From assembly GCF_007830125.1 (NCBI RefSeq), contig NZ_VLLG01000003.1, positions 1,106,247 through 1,170,246 of the forward strand: DNA of 64,000 bases. The letters are read 5' to 3'. Under the pieces are notes generated by a model. It searched no databases. It was given only the letters and a program-made list of their open reading frames with translations, and was not told where the DNA came from. Shown here piece by piece: positions 28,214-36,463 of the stretch (position 1 is its first letter; the number at the start of each line of letters is the position of its first letter). The position numbers and the translations under genes were made by a program. The stretch is from Chitinophaga japonensis (GTDB lineage Bacteria > Bacteroidota > Bacteroidia > Chitinophagales > Chitinophagaceae).

Positions 28214-29125
28214 ATGGCTGCTATGAAGGTTTTAATCACAGGAAGTAATGGCTTACTCGGACAGCACCTGGTACCGCTTTTTGTTGCAGACGGACAATAC
28301 GAGGTGATTGCGGCGGGGAGAGGCGTGAACCGCCTGCCCTCGCAGGAAGGATATACCTATGAATCCGTGAACCTGCGCACTGCGCTAAGCGTACAGCAAT
28401 TGCTGGAAAAGCACCGGCCGGATATTATCATACATACGGCTGCCATGACCCAGGTGGATGAATGCGAACGCAACAAGGACGCCTGCTGGGATACTAACGT
28501 GGCGGCTACACGCTACCTGATACAGGCGGCAGAGCAGTACCGGCCCTTTTTTATTTTCCTTTCTACAGATTTTGTATTTGACGGGTTGGAAGGCCCTTAC
28601 CGGGAAGAGGATCCGCCGAATCCCCTCAGCTATTACGGGGCCAGCAAAGTAGCGGCAGAGCGCATGGTGAAGAACAGCCAGTTGCCCTGGGCCATTGTTC
28701 GGACCGTACTGGTATATGGTACAGCTATAGACATGCAGCGCAATAATATTATCAGTTGGGTGAAGAACAACCTGCAGCAGGGCAAGAAGATAAAGGTAGT
28801 AGACGACCAGTGGCGCACGCCTACCCTGGTGCAGGACCTGGCCGAAGGGTGCAAACTGCTGGCTGATAAGCAAAACAAGGGCATCTATCATATATCCGGG
28901 AAGGAAATGCTAACGCCTTATGAGATGGCGGTGCAAACGGCCCAGTTCTTCAAGCTGGATACCCGCCTGATAGAAAAAGTAAATGCCAAAAGCTTTACAC
29001 AACCTGCCAAACGCCCGGCCAAAACAGGATTCATTATTGACAAGGCGGTACAGGAACTGGGATACCAGCCCCGCAGCTTCGCAGAAGGACTGGAGATCGT
29101 GGCACAGGAAATGGCGGTGCGCTAA
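28214..29125 (+). CDS. RmlD-like SDR sugar-nucleotide reductase
   Basis: This 303-residue protein has an N-terminal Rossmann fold (MKVLITGSNGLLGQHLVPLF), HTAAMTQVDECERNKDACWD, STDFVFDGLEGPYREEDPPN and the YYGASKVAAE catalytic Tyr/Lys motif. It fits the dTDP-4-dehydrorhamnose reductase (RmlD) group, which makes dTDP-L-rhamnose, but no other rml genes are nearby, so a different NDP-sugar or a related reductase role is possible. Either ATG (28214 or 28223) could be used; the second gives a tighter N-terminus. Its stop overlaps the stop of the convergent HU-SPOR gene by 4 bp. Confidence 0.8.
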   Translation: MAAMKVLITGSNGLLGQHLVPLFVADGQYEVIAAGRGVNRLPSQEGYTYESVNLRTALSVQQLLEKHRPDIIIHTAAMTQVDECERNKDACWDTNVAATRYLIQAAEQYRPFFIFLSTDFVFDGLEGPYREEDPPNPLSYYGASKVAAERMVKNSQLPWAIVRTVLVYGTAIDMQRNNIISWVKNNLQQGKKIKVVDDQWRTPTLVQDLAEGCKLLADKQNKGIYHISGKEMLTPYEMAVQTAQFFKLDTRLIEKVNAKSFTQPAKRPAKTGFIIDKAVQELGYQPRSFAEGLEIVAQEMAVR

Positions 29126-30153
29126 AATTCCAGGTACACCTGGCTGTCCCTTCCCCCGTAATTATTCTTTACCGTTTCGATATTGGCGGCCGTGTCGGCT
29201 GCTATTGAGCGGAAAGGCACTGCCAGCTTGAAGTTGGCGGAGTCGCGCGTGCTGTACATCGTTACATTCAGCCCCCATCTTTTCATTTTGCGGAACCGCT
29301 TGTCGGCGGCGGCGCGGTCTGTGTAGGTGGCAAATACCACGTAATACTGCAGGGTGTCCGTAGCGGATATGATATGCCCGGTATCTGTAGGGGTCACTTC
29401 CTGCGGCAGGGACATAGTATCCATAGCGGCGGGCGTTTCGGCTGTTTCCAGGTTGACGGCGGAGGTTTCCGCAGGGGCCTGGTTGTTTATGAACCACCAG
29501 ATGGCGGTGGCTACCAGGGCGGCGGCAATGGGGATCACCACCCACCACCATTTAAAACGGGATTGCTGCTGTTCTTCCAGCTCCCAGGGCGGTGTGGGGT
29601 AGGACTGCTCTTCGCCTGCGGCCTGCTGCGGTTCCTGCACGGGCTGTTCCGGGGCAGCCGCTGCTTCCACAGGGGCCGGGCTTTCCGGGACGGCCGGGGG
29701 AGGCGGGGGCGCCGGGGTAGTGGCGGCAGGTTCCTGCGCCGGCGGTGCGTCATACCGGAACACCGGCTGCAGTTGCAGCGTATCCGGCTTACCGGGCAGG
29801 CGCTCCGGTTCAAAGTAGATCTGCTTCAGCGCATCCACCTGCAGGGTGCCTATACCCGGCAGTTCCAGCGGATGGCCGCTATGCAGGCTGGTCTTCAGCG
29901 CTTCAATGTACTTGTCCAGCTTCATCCGGGCTACTGCCGGCACCAGGTTCTCTTTCAGGGATATCCATTCCAGGCAGGAGCCGTCGTCTGTCCATTGCTC
30001 TTCAAAGGTTACCTGCTGCCCGGGGGGATCAAGACTCCTGTCCACCGCGTTATACTGCGCTGGTATATGCTGTAGGGTAAAGGTACCAATACCGGGCACT
30101 ATGCACACTTGCTGCCGGAAAAGCACGTCCTGGATGTATTGTCGTAATATCAT
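29122..30153 (-). CDS. HU-like domain / transmembrane / SPOR-domain envelope protein
   Basis: The frame is open to 30222, but residues encoded upstream of 30153 come from the intergenic repeat, so the ATG at 30153 (MILRQYIQDVLFRQQVCIVP) is preferred, giving 343 residues. The N-terminal region contains two HU/IHF-like segments with PGIGTFTLQH and LELPGIGTLQVDALKQ. A Pro/Ala/Glu-rich linker (about 135-200), one transmembrane helix (WWVVIPIAAALVATAIWWF) and a C-terminal SPOR domain (LQYYVVFATYTDRAAADKRF, RKMKRWGLNVTMY) follow. SPOR domains bind denuded septal peptidoglycan. The combination suggests a link between the cytoplasm or chromosome and the division septum, an inference. It lies downstream of an outer-membrane barrel gene and a TPR gene. 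Confidence 0.82.
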   Translation of the reverse strand: MILRQYIQDVLFRQQVCIVPGIGTFTLQHIPAQYNAVDRSLDPPGQQVTFEEQWTDDGSCLEWISLKENLVPAVARMKLDKYIEALKTSLHSGHPLELPGIGTLQVDALKQIYFEPERLPGKPDTLQLQPVFRYDAPPAQEPAATTPAPPPPPAVPESPAPVEAAAAPEQPVQEPQQAAGEEQSYPTPPWELEEQQQSRFKWWWVVIPIAAALVATAIWWFINNQAPAETSAVNLETAETPAAMDTMSLPQEVTPTDTGHIISATDTLQYYVVFATYTDRAAADKRFRKMKRWGLNVTMYSTRDSANFKLAVPFRSIAADTAANIETVKNNYGGRDSQVYLEF

Positions 30154-30312
30154 TGCAAATTCCAAAATCCAAATTTCAAAAATCCCAAATTCCAACACCC
30201 AAATCCCAAATTCAAAGCTCAAATATCAGATTCCGGGTCCCAAATTCCAAAAGCGGACTGTATTATTTTGGAATTAGGGATTTGGGTGTTGGAATTTAAG
30301 TTTCGGGATTCA
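30154..30312. repeat. Intergenic inverted repeat, CCAAATTCC word type (copy 1)
   Basis: AATTCCAACACCCAAATCCC (30188-30207) is perfectly complementary to 30277-30296. Around it are many CCAAATTCC, CAAATCCC and CCAAAATCC words. Translated, it gives a run of F, E, I, W and L that artificially extends the HU-SPOR frame. A second copy lies at 54322-54461. Confidence 0.8.
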
Positions 30313-31953
30313 TTAAAATTTAATCATCACCCCTCCCACAATATTGAAGCCGTAGGTGGGGTACCCCTTCCAGCGTTCATAATGGGTATTAAAGAGGTTA
30401 TTGGCGTTCACCCACACGTTAAAGTTGCGGCCTATGTCGTAGCTGGCGCCGGCGTTCAGGTCCCAGGCGCCCTTGGTTTTGTCAAAGTCCTTGTTGGGCA
30501 GCAGGTAGTAGCTGCCGCTCAGGGCGTACAGGTTGGCATCCAGGTGCAGCTTTTTGCCAATGGTGTATTGGGCAAAGGCATTCGCCTGGAAAGGCACCAG
30601 GTGCCAGGGCTTCACCTCCGTATCCTGCTTGTTGTAGTTGTACCAGTCGCCGGTAAGGCGCAACTGGAACTTCTCTTCCTCAATATAGCCGATCTCCGCG
30701 TGCAACTGGAAGGCGCGCAGCTTTTCTTCGTTGCGCACCAGGAAGGTGTTGCCCACCGTGCTGTCATTCACGAACAGGGGCATATTGTACCAGGTAACGG
30801 CGGCAAACTTGGTGTTATAGTTAATATGGCTGCCCAGGGTGCCCTTGATGCCGGTGTATTTTTCCTCTACCCGGGTATTGAGGATGCCGGGCGGGTACTG
30901 GCCGATAAAGGGGTTTTTGTTCGCCATATTGCGGAAGCTGTTCTTGTCGATGTAAGAGATCCAGCCGCTGCTCAGGATCACCTTCTTCCGGATCAGGTGC
31001 GATTCGTTCACGATATCCGGCAGCAGGTAAAATTTGCTGTTGGTCCAGGTAGGATTTACCCCGGCATGCAGCATAAAGCCCGGTTTTACGATCTCCAGCG
31101 CCGGGTGTATGGCCACCACGTTATTGTTCACCTGCTCCTGGTCGTCTTCCTTGAAGGTAGACAGGTCCAGCACGCCTTCCGCTTTCAGGTAAATATCTTC
31201 CAGCAACTGCTTGCTCACCGGCGCGTTAATGATCACGGTATTTTCCTTGCGGTCAAAGGCGTCGGTGAACATGATGAATTTGGCCCTGGGCGCTATCATA
31301 AAAGCCCAGTCGTTCTGGGTGCGGTTCTTCAGCCCCACCTGTACGGTGCCCTGGTTGAAGGCCTGCTTTACATCGCCTTTGGAGAAGTCATACAGGTTAT
31401 GATCGTAGCCGTAGTAGTGGATCACGTTCCGGTCAAAGCCCACGCTGCCGTTGATCTCGAACAGGGGGGAGTAGTAGGTGCCGGAGGCCAGCACGTTCAG
31501 CGTGCTGTAGTCCTGGTTCTTTATATCGCCTTTGGAGGACGTGAAGTTGCCGTACAGGCCAAAGTTATACTTGTCATTACGGTTGCTGCCAAAGCCGGCC
31601 TGTATCAGCGGGGTGCTGTAGTTGCCGAAGCCGCCTTTGATAAAATTGTTCTGCAGCGCGGCCAGCGAGTCCTTGCCCAGGGCCAGGGGCCGGAGCGGTA
31701 CGGGCTGGTACATGAAATACAGGTTCAGCGCGGGCACCTGGTACTGCAGCCGTGGACGGGCGGTGTCCTGTCCCGGCAGGGAAGCCGTCAGGTTCAGCTT
31801 GGCGGCGTTGCGCAGCTTGGGTTGGTAGGTAGAGATGATGTCTATGGTTTCCTGCTTCAGCGAGTCCTGCGCCTGTGCCGGCTGCTGCAGGCAAAAGCCT
31901 GCCATGGCCAACATCCATCCCCACCTGCTGATATATCTGGTATTATTGTTCAT
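30313..31953 (-). CDS. Outer-membrane beta-barrel protein (TonB-receptor-like, no plug)
   Basis: The ATG at 31953 (MNNNTRYISRWGWMLAMAGF) is preferred; five upstream codons overlap the repeat. The 546-residue product has a signal peptide ending around PAQAQDSL. It continues with many alternating amphipathic strands (GLYGNFTSSKGDIKNQDYST, FQLHAEIGYIEEEKFQLRLT) and ends in GGVMIKF with a C-terminal Phe, typical of outer-membrane barrels. The strand content resembles the barrel of TonB-dependent receptors, but there is no plug domain. It follows a large TPR protein on the same strand and precedes the HU-SPOR gene; this trio probably acts together at the envelope. The cargo or role is unknown. Confidence 0.75.
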   Translation of the reverse strand: MNNNTRYISRWGWMLAMAGFCLQQPAQAQDSLKQETIDIISTYQPKLRNAAKLNLTASLPGQDTARPRLQYQVPALNLYFMYQPVPLRPLALGKDSLAALQNNFIKGGFGNYSTPLIQAGFGSNRNDKYNFGLYGNFTSSKGDIKNQDYSTLNVLASGTYYSPLFEINGSVGFDRNVIHYYGYDHNLYDFSKGDVKQAFNQGTVQVGLKNRTQNDWAFMIAPRAKFIMFTDAFDRKENTVIINAPVSKQLLEDIYLKAEGVLDLSTFKEDDQEQVNNNVVAIHPALEIVKPGFMLHAGVNPTWTNSKFYLLPDIVNESHLIRKKVILSSGWISYIDKNSFRNMANKNPFIGQYPPGILNTRVEEKYTGIKGTLGSHINYNTKFAAVTWYNMPLFVNDSTVGNTFLVRNEEKLRAFQLHAEIGYIEEEKFQLRLTGDWYNYNKQDTEVKPWHLVPFQANAFAQYTIGKKLHLDANLYALSGSYYLLPNKDFDKTKGAWDLNAGASYDIGRNFNVWVNANNLFNTHYERWKGYPTYGFNIVGGVMIKF

Positions 31954-31960
31954 TATCTGG

Positions 31961-32093
31961 AATTTCAAATTTTAAATTTCAAATGTAAAATGTAAAAGTT
32001 GGTAGGTGTGTTTCAATGTAACATTACCGAGTGTACTGTGCATATCCTCCAACTTTTACATTTGAAATTTTACATTTATCATTTTACATTTTC
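31961..32093. repeat. Intergenic inverted repeat, TGTAAAA word type (copy 2)
   Basis: The left arm (31961-32002) has AAATGTAAAATGTAAAAGTT, and the right arm (32049-32093) has AACTTTTACATTTGAAATTT and further TTTTACATTT words. The spacer carries TGTTTCAATGTAACATTA. The whole element aligns with the copy at 19420-19543. It lies between the TPR gene and the barrel gene. Confidence 0.8.
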
Positions 32094-35000
32094 TTACTTG
32101 ATCTTTGATGCGGCCTTTTCCGCTGCTTCCACTTTGGCCAGCTTATCTGCTGCTTCCTGTTTCAGCTCCGGGATGGGACAGTTCTCCACCAGGCTCTGGA
32201 AGGTGGCCTTGGCGTTAAAATAGTCTTTCTGCTGCGTATATACATCGCCCAGCAGCAGGTAGGCCCTGGCCACCCAGTACCCGTAGGAAGGCGTATTGCG
32301 GATCACGTCAAAGCCGGCTTTTTCCGCAGCGGCCAGGTCGTTCTGCTGCAGGTAGCATACGCCGGTATAGTAACGGGCTTCTGCCCCTGTCTCTGATTTG
32401 GTAAGGCCGGCCACGGTCTTAAACTCTTCAATGGCTTCCCTGCACTGGCCCTGTTCCTGCCGGGCCCTGCCCAGGTAGTAATGGCTGGTGATCTGGTCGT
32501 CCGTGCTGATATTGTTGCTGGACAGCAGCATTTCGGCATAATTGGCCACCTCTTCCCAGTGCTTCAGTTGGTAGTTGCTGCGCAGCAGGCCGCGGGTGGC
32601 GGTCAGGGTATTTTCCTTGCTGGTGCTCAGGTCCTGCAGTTGCAGGTAATAGTTGCGGGCCTTTTCGTAGTTCTTTACCTGGTAAAAGTTGATGCTGGCG
32701 GCCTGCAGTGCGGAGCGTTCCGCGTACAGGCTGTTATTGCCGGCCAGCACTTTCTCGTAGCCCGGCAGCGCGGCCGTATAGTCCTTATTGTTATACGCGC
32801 ACTCGGAGCGGTAGAAGTAGGCCGGCAGCAGGAACTGCCCGTTCGGGTATTGCTGTATGTAGCTGTTAAAGGCGGTAATGGCGCCGCTGCAGTCACCGCT
32901 GCGGAAGCGGGTTTCTGCGGCTTCATAGGCCAGGGAATCTGCTGCGGAGGCGGTCACCGTTCTGCCGGCGGCTTTCAGCAGGGCCAGGTAGTCATTGGTC
33001 CTGCCCTGGCTTACATAAATATCTTTCAGGCTTTGCAGGGCCTCATTGGCTTCCTGTGAGTTGGGATATTTTTCCACCACCTGCCGGTAGTAGGAGAGGG
33101 CCCTGCTGCTGTTGTTCATGTTATAATAGGAAAGCCCCAGCTTCAGCAGCGCCCGGGGCGCGTTAGGCCCGTTGGGTTGCTTTTGCAGCACATTCTCCAG
33201 GTAGGGAATGGCCTCTGTATATCTTTCTGACGCCAGGTAGGTGTTGGCGATCTCGTAGTCTGCATCGTTGCCGAAGCCGGAGGAAGGGAATTTGTTGCCC
33301 AGTTGTTTCAGGAGCGCCAGCTTTTCGCTGTGCTTGCCCTGTATGCCCAGTATGATGGCCTTTTGGTAAAGCGCGTAGTCGGAGCCGGGATCGTTGTTGG
33401 CAATGATCCGGTCATACAACTGGTTGGCTTTGGCAAAATCCTCCAGCATGTAGTAACAGTCCGCGCTGCGCAGCATGGCGTCGTTGGCGATGAGGGCCGC
33501 ATTGGGGCCGCTTACGCGCTGGGCCGCCTGGAAATGCTGCAGGGCGTGGGTGTAGTCCTCTTTTTTCAGGAGGCTGTAGCCCATGTTATAGCTGGCGGTT
33601 TGCGCATTGGCCTCGCCGGAGGCAGGCACGCCGCCGGTCAGGTAGCTGTTGAGATTAATGATGGCGTTGTCTGTACGCTGCTGGCGCAGGGCTATTTCCG
33701 CTTTCCAGAAGTGGGCCAGTTGCTTGATGTTGGGATCGTACGGGTTTTGGATGGCAATGTCCAGCAGGCGGTCCGCTGCTGCCAGTTGCTGGTCGTTGAT
33801 CAGTTGCGTGGCGCGGCCATAGGCTACCCGCTGGTAGGCCCGCAGCACGGTGGGGCTTTTGTCGGGAATGGCCTCTATGGTGGTCAGCGCATCCTTGTAG
33901 TTATTGGTATTGGCAAAAAGGTTTACCAGTATTTCCCGCGCCTCCTTGTTGTAGGGGGACTGCGGGTAGTTGTTCACAAAATTGGTCAGCTCGGTCAGCG
34001 CCACGTCCTGGTAGCCCAGTTCGTAGGACAGCTTGCCGTAGTTGAACCTGGATATTTCCTGCTGCTGCGGGTTGGAATTATTGCGCGCCCCAAAAGCAAA
34101 AGCGTTTCGGGCATTAGCTTTTTGGCCGGTGCGCAGGTAGCAGTCACCCAGCAGGTACATGGAGTTCTGCCCCAGGGAGTCTTTTTCGCTGCTCAGTTGC
34201 CTGAAGCCGTTAATCGCCTTGTTATAGTCGCCGGTCTGGTAGTAGCAGTAGGAGAGCTGGTATACGTCTTCCTTCCTGACCTCTTCCGCGTTGTCCTGGT
34301 ATTCCTGGAGGTAGGGCAGGGCCTTTTTAAAGTCCTTTTTCTCAAAATAGGCCTGTCCCAGTAATTGCTTCAGCTCCGTATCATAGTAGATATCGCCTTT
34401 TTGCAGGAGCGATTCGCCGTAGGAGATGGCCTCGTCGCGCTTGTTCTGGAAGTAGTAGATCTCCGCCACGTAGTACGGCACGATGGTGCTGTATTTCGGT
34501 TCCTGCTCCACGCGCTTGAAGCTGGCCAGGGCCTCGTTGTACTGTTTATTGTTATAGGCGATAAAGCCGTAGTAGTAATTGGCGGGAATGTAATATTTGC
34601 CCTCTATTTCCCGGATGGAGGCAAAGAGGGGCTGCGCTTTGTCAAAATCCTTCACATTGAAATAGCAGTAGGCCAGCTCAAAGCGGGCGTCCGCAATTTC
34701 GGCGTTGGAAAGGTTGTCGATGTTCGCTTTTTCGTAGTAGGGGATGGCCTCTTTCAGCTTGTTGCGGTGAAAGTAGTACTTGGCCAGTTGATAGCTCACC
34801 AGTTGTTCGCGGGCATTGTTATTGGCGCGTTTCAGGAAGCGGAGCGCTGTTTTTTCCGCGTCTGCCTGCTGCAATTTCAGGGCGCATACGGTGTAGTAGT
34901 ACTGCGCATCGGTTTTCACCAGCCAGCGGTTGGTTTCCCCGAAATAATTAATATTATCCAGCACCTGGTCAAAAAGCTGCATGGACACGGCATATTTTTC

Positions 35001-35165
35001 CTGCTGGAAAAGCCGCTGCGCATCCTTGAAAACTTTATCGGGATCGGTGTAAATGCGGGTCTGCTGCGCCCTGGCCGCCGGCGCCGCCAGTAAGCCTGCG
35101 GCGGCAAAGGCCAATAGGGATATATACAATTGTCCGGGAACCACGATCTTTCTTAAAAATTGCAT
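32094..35165 (-). CDS. Large exported tetratricopeptide-repeat protein
   Basis: This 1023-residue protein has a signal peptide (QLYISLLAFAAAGLLAAPAA, then RAQQ). Nearly all of the mature part consists of TPR helical hairpins; typical units read FELAYCYFNVKDFDKAQPLF, LGQAYFEKKDFKKALPYLQE and ARYYTGVCYLQQNDLAAAEK. The C-terminus is an Ala/Glu/Lys-rich helix (KLAKVEAAEKAASKIK). TPR arrays are protein-binding scaffolds; here it would act in the periplasm, perhaps with the barrel protein and the HU-SPOR protein downstream. A TATATTTG -7-like box lies about 165 bp upstream, without a good -33 element. The exact partner is unknown. Confidence 0.88.
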   Translation of the reverse strand: MQFLRKIVVPGQLYISLLAFAAAGLLAAPAARAQQTRIYTDPDKVFKDAQRLFQQEKYAVSMQLFDQVLDNINYFGETNRWLVKTDAQYYYTVCALKLQQADAEKTALRFLKRANNNAREQLVSYQLAKYYFHRNKLKEAIPYYEKANIDNLSNAEIADARFELAYCYFNVKDFDKAQPLFASIREIEGKYYIPANYYYGFIAYNNKQYNEALASFKRVEQEPKYSTIVPYYVAEIYYFQNKRDEAISYGESLLQKGDIYYDTELKQLLGQAYFEKKDFKKALPYLQEYQDNAEEVRKEDVYQLSYCYYQTGDYNKAINGFRQLSSEKDSLGQNSMYLLGDCYLRTGQKANARNAFAFGARNNSNPQQQEISRFNYGKLSYELGYQDVALTELTNFVNNYPQSPYNKEAREILVNLFANTNNYKDALTTIEAIPDKSPTVLRAYQRVAYGRATQLINDQQLAAADRLLDIAIQNPYDPNIKQLAHFWKAEIALRQQRTDNAIINLNSYLTGGVPASGEANAQTASYNMGYSLLKKEDYTHALQHFQAAQRVSGPNAALIANDAMLRSADCYYMLEDFAKANQLYDRIIANNDPGSDYALYQKAIILGIQGKHSEKLALLKQLGNKFPSSGFGNDADYEIANTYLASERYTEAIPYLENVLQKQPNGPNAPRALLKLGLSYYNMNNSSRALSYYRQVVEKYPNSQEANEALQSLKDIYVSQGRTNDYLALLKAAGRTVTASAADSLAYEAAETRFRSGDCSGAITAFNSYIQQYPNGQFLLPAYFYRSECAYNNKDYTAALPGYEKVLAGNNSLYAERSALQAASINFYQVKNYEKARNYYLQLQDLSTSKENTLTATRGLLRSNYQLKHWEEVANYAEMLLSSNNISTDDQITSHYYLGRARQEQGQCREAIEEFKTVAGLTKSETGAEARYYTGVCYLQQNDLAAAEKAGFDVIRNTPSYGYWVARAYLLLGDVYTQQKDYFNAKATFQSLVENCPIPELKQEAADKLAKVEAAEKAASKIK

Positions 35166-35468
35166 GCTTTGTGTTTGTTAAAATGATTTATTGGCTTACC
35201 TGTTCGTTTAGTGGACCGCTTGTTACTGACAATCAGTTGGTTAAAAAAATTAACAGGGCAATCAATAACAGACAGGGCGGATCTACTAAAGGGACGGATA
35301 AACCGATAAACGCTAAATCAATGGTAGCAAATATAAAAGTTTATACCTTTTTCCTTCCGACAGCTTTTCTACAACAATGTGGATAACTCTAATACAAGGC
35401 ATAGGGGTATTACCCTATCTTGCAGATAATTTATTATAATACAAGAATTAAACCATTTTTAAGATTCT
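35166..35468. other. Divergent intergenic region between TPR and DoxX genes
   Basis: This 303 bp region holds no gene I can support. It is AT-rich with A/T tracts. TATATTTG on the minus strand (35336-35329) is a candidate -7 element for the TPR gene, but no TTG lies at the right distance, so the call is weak. Confidence 0.4.
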
Positions 35469-35876
35469 ATGAGAAGACTCTTTTCTGCCAGCTTTACCAA
35501 TGGTACGGTTCATTTCTCCCTGCTGCTCATGCGGGTGGTGTTTGGCGCCATGATGCTGACGCACGGCTGGCCCAAGCTGATGAACTTTGCCAGCCTGTCC
35601 CGCAAGTTTGCCGATCCTTTCCATATCGGCAGCACCACCTCACTGGGACTGGTAGTATTTGCAGAGGTATTTTGCTCCGTATTTGTGATACTGGGCCTGC
35701 TGACCCGCCTGGCGGCCATTCCGCTGATCATTTGCATGTGCGTGGCATTATTTGTGATACATGCGCATGATGCGATCGAAGTAAAGGAGAAGGCCATCCT
35801 GTACCTGACCGCTTTCATCGTGGTATTGTTCTGCGGTCCCGGCAGGATCAGCTTTGACAGCATGATCGGGCGATAG
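35469..35876 (+). CDS. DoxX-family membrane protein
   Basis: This 135-residue protein has four transmembrane helices (about 14-35, 55-77, 80-98 and 106-122) and the DoxX-family N-terminal pattern LLLMRVVFGAMMLTHGWPKL, including the characteristic H-G-x-x-K/P-K-L turn after helix 1. The mid-region EVFCSVFVILGLLTRLAAIP is also typical. DoxX proteins are widespread inner-membrane proteins; some form oxidoreductase complexes with SodA and a rhodanese, but no such partner is nearby. It is distinct from the DoxX-like gene at 18293. A repeat-word gap separates it from the thioesterase downstream. Confidence 0.85.
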   Translation: MRRLFSASFTNGTVHFSLLLMRVVFGAMMLTHGWPKLMNFASLSRKFADPFHIGSTTSLGLVVFAEVFCSVFVILGLLTRLAAIPLIICMCVALFVIHAHDAIEVKEKAILYLTAFIVVLFCGPGRISFDSMIGR

Positions 35877-35934
35877 GAGGCAGGAAGTAAGAGGTAGGAA
35901 GTTAGAAGTATGATGTAGGATAAAAGAAGAAGAA
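35877..35934. repeat. Intergenic word repeat, GGAAGTAAGAGG / GAAGTATGATG type, single arm
   Basis: The whole gap between the DoxX gene and the thioesterase is made of GGCAGGAAGTAAGAGG and AGAAGTATGATGTAGGAT words, matching one arm of the element at 51618-51735. No complementary arm is present here. Confidence 0.5.
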
Positions 35935-36354
35935 ATGTTTACGTCCATTACACAAATACGTGTGCGCTACGGGGAAACAGACCAGATGGGGTACCTGTAT
36001 TACGGTAATTACGGCCTGTATTACGAGGTAGGCCGTGCAGAAGCGATCCGGGAGCTGGGCTTTACCTACCGGGAGCTGGAAGAGCAGGGCGTGATCATGC
36101 CCGTGGCGGAGCTGCAGATCAAGTACCTGCGTCCCGCCTATTATGACGACCTGATAACCGTAAAGACTATACTGAAAGAGCTGCCTGCCGGTCATAAAAT
36201 ACAGTTCCACTCGGAGCTGTACAATGAAAAAGGCGAGCTGCTGAACGTGGGAGTGACCACCCTGGTGTTCCTGCATACAGCAACGAAAAAGAAATCCAAC
36301 CTGCCGCAGCCGTTAAAAGAAAGGCTGGAGCCCTTCTTCCGGCAGCAGGTATAA
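35935..36354 (+). CDS. Hot-dog fold acyl-CoA thioesterase (YbgC/FadM type)
   Basis: This 139-residue protein shows the 4HBT signature: RVRYGETDQMGYLYYGNYGL with catalytic Asp16, EVGRAEAIRELGFTYRELEE and the AELQIKYLRPAYYDDLITVK strand region. It would hydrolyse acyl-CoA thioesters in the cytoplasm. Substrate is unknown; in other bacteria relatives act on short-chain or aromatic acyl-CoA or belong to the Tol-Pal cluster, which is not seen here. A hairpin 18 bp after the stop is likely its terminator. The length is normal. Confidence 0.9.
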   Translation: MFTSITQIRVRYGETDQMGYLYYGNYGLYYEVGRAEAIRELGFTYRELEEQGVIMPVAELQIKYLRPAYYDDLITVKTILKELPAGHKIQFHSELYNEKGELLNVGVTTLVFLHTATKKKSNLPQPLKERLEPFFRQQV

Positions 36355-36372
36355 GGCGCTGGCTGTGTTTAC

Positions 36373-36416
36373 GCAAAAGCCCTGCCCGGTTTACAACTGC
36401 CTGGCGGGGCTTTTGC
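36373..36416 (+). terminator. Terminator-like hairpin between thioesterase and cinA
   Basis: GCAAAAGCCCTGCC (36373-36386) pairs with GGCGGGGCTTTTGC (36403-36416), 14 bp with one mismatch, and is followed shortly by TATATGTTTTTCTC. Confidence 0.75.
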
Positions 36417-36463
36417 TATATGTTTTTCTCTATATTTGAGCCTCGTTTATAAAACCGTTTTGT

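Noticed and set aside
30154..30222. N-terminal extension of the HU-SPOR protein
   Set aside because: The extra residues are a translation of repeated CCAAATTCC words, not a signal or domain; the ATG at 30153 is a better start.
30268..31995. Long plus-strand open frame opposite the barrel gene
   Set aside because: It runs through the intergenic repeats on both sides and mirrors the codon bias of the minus-strand gene.
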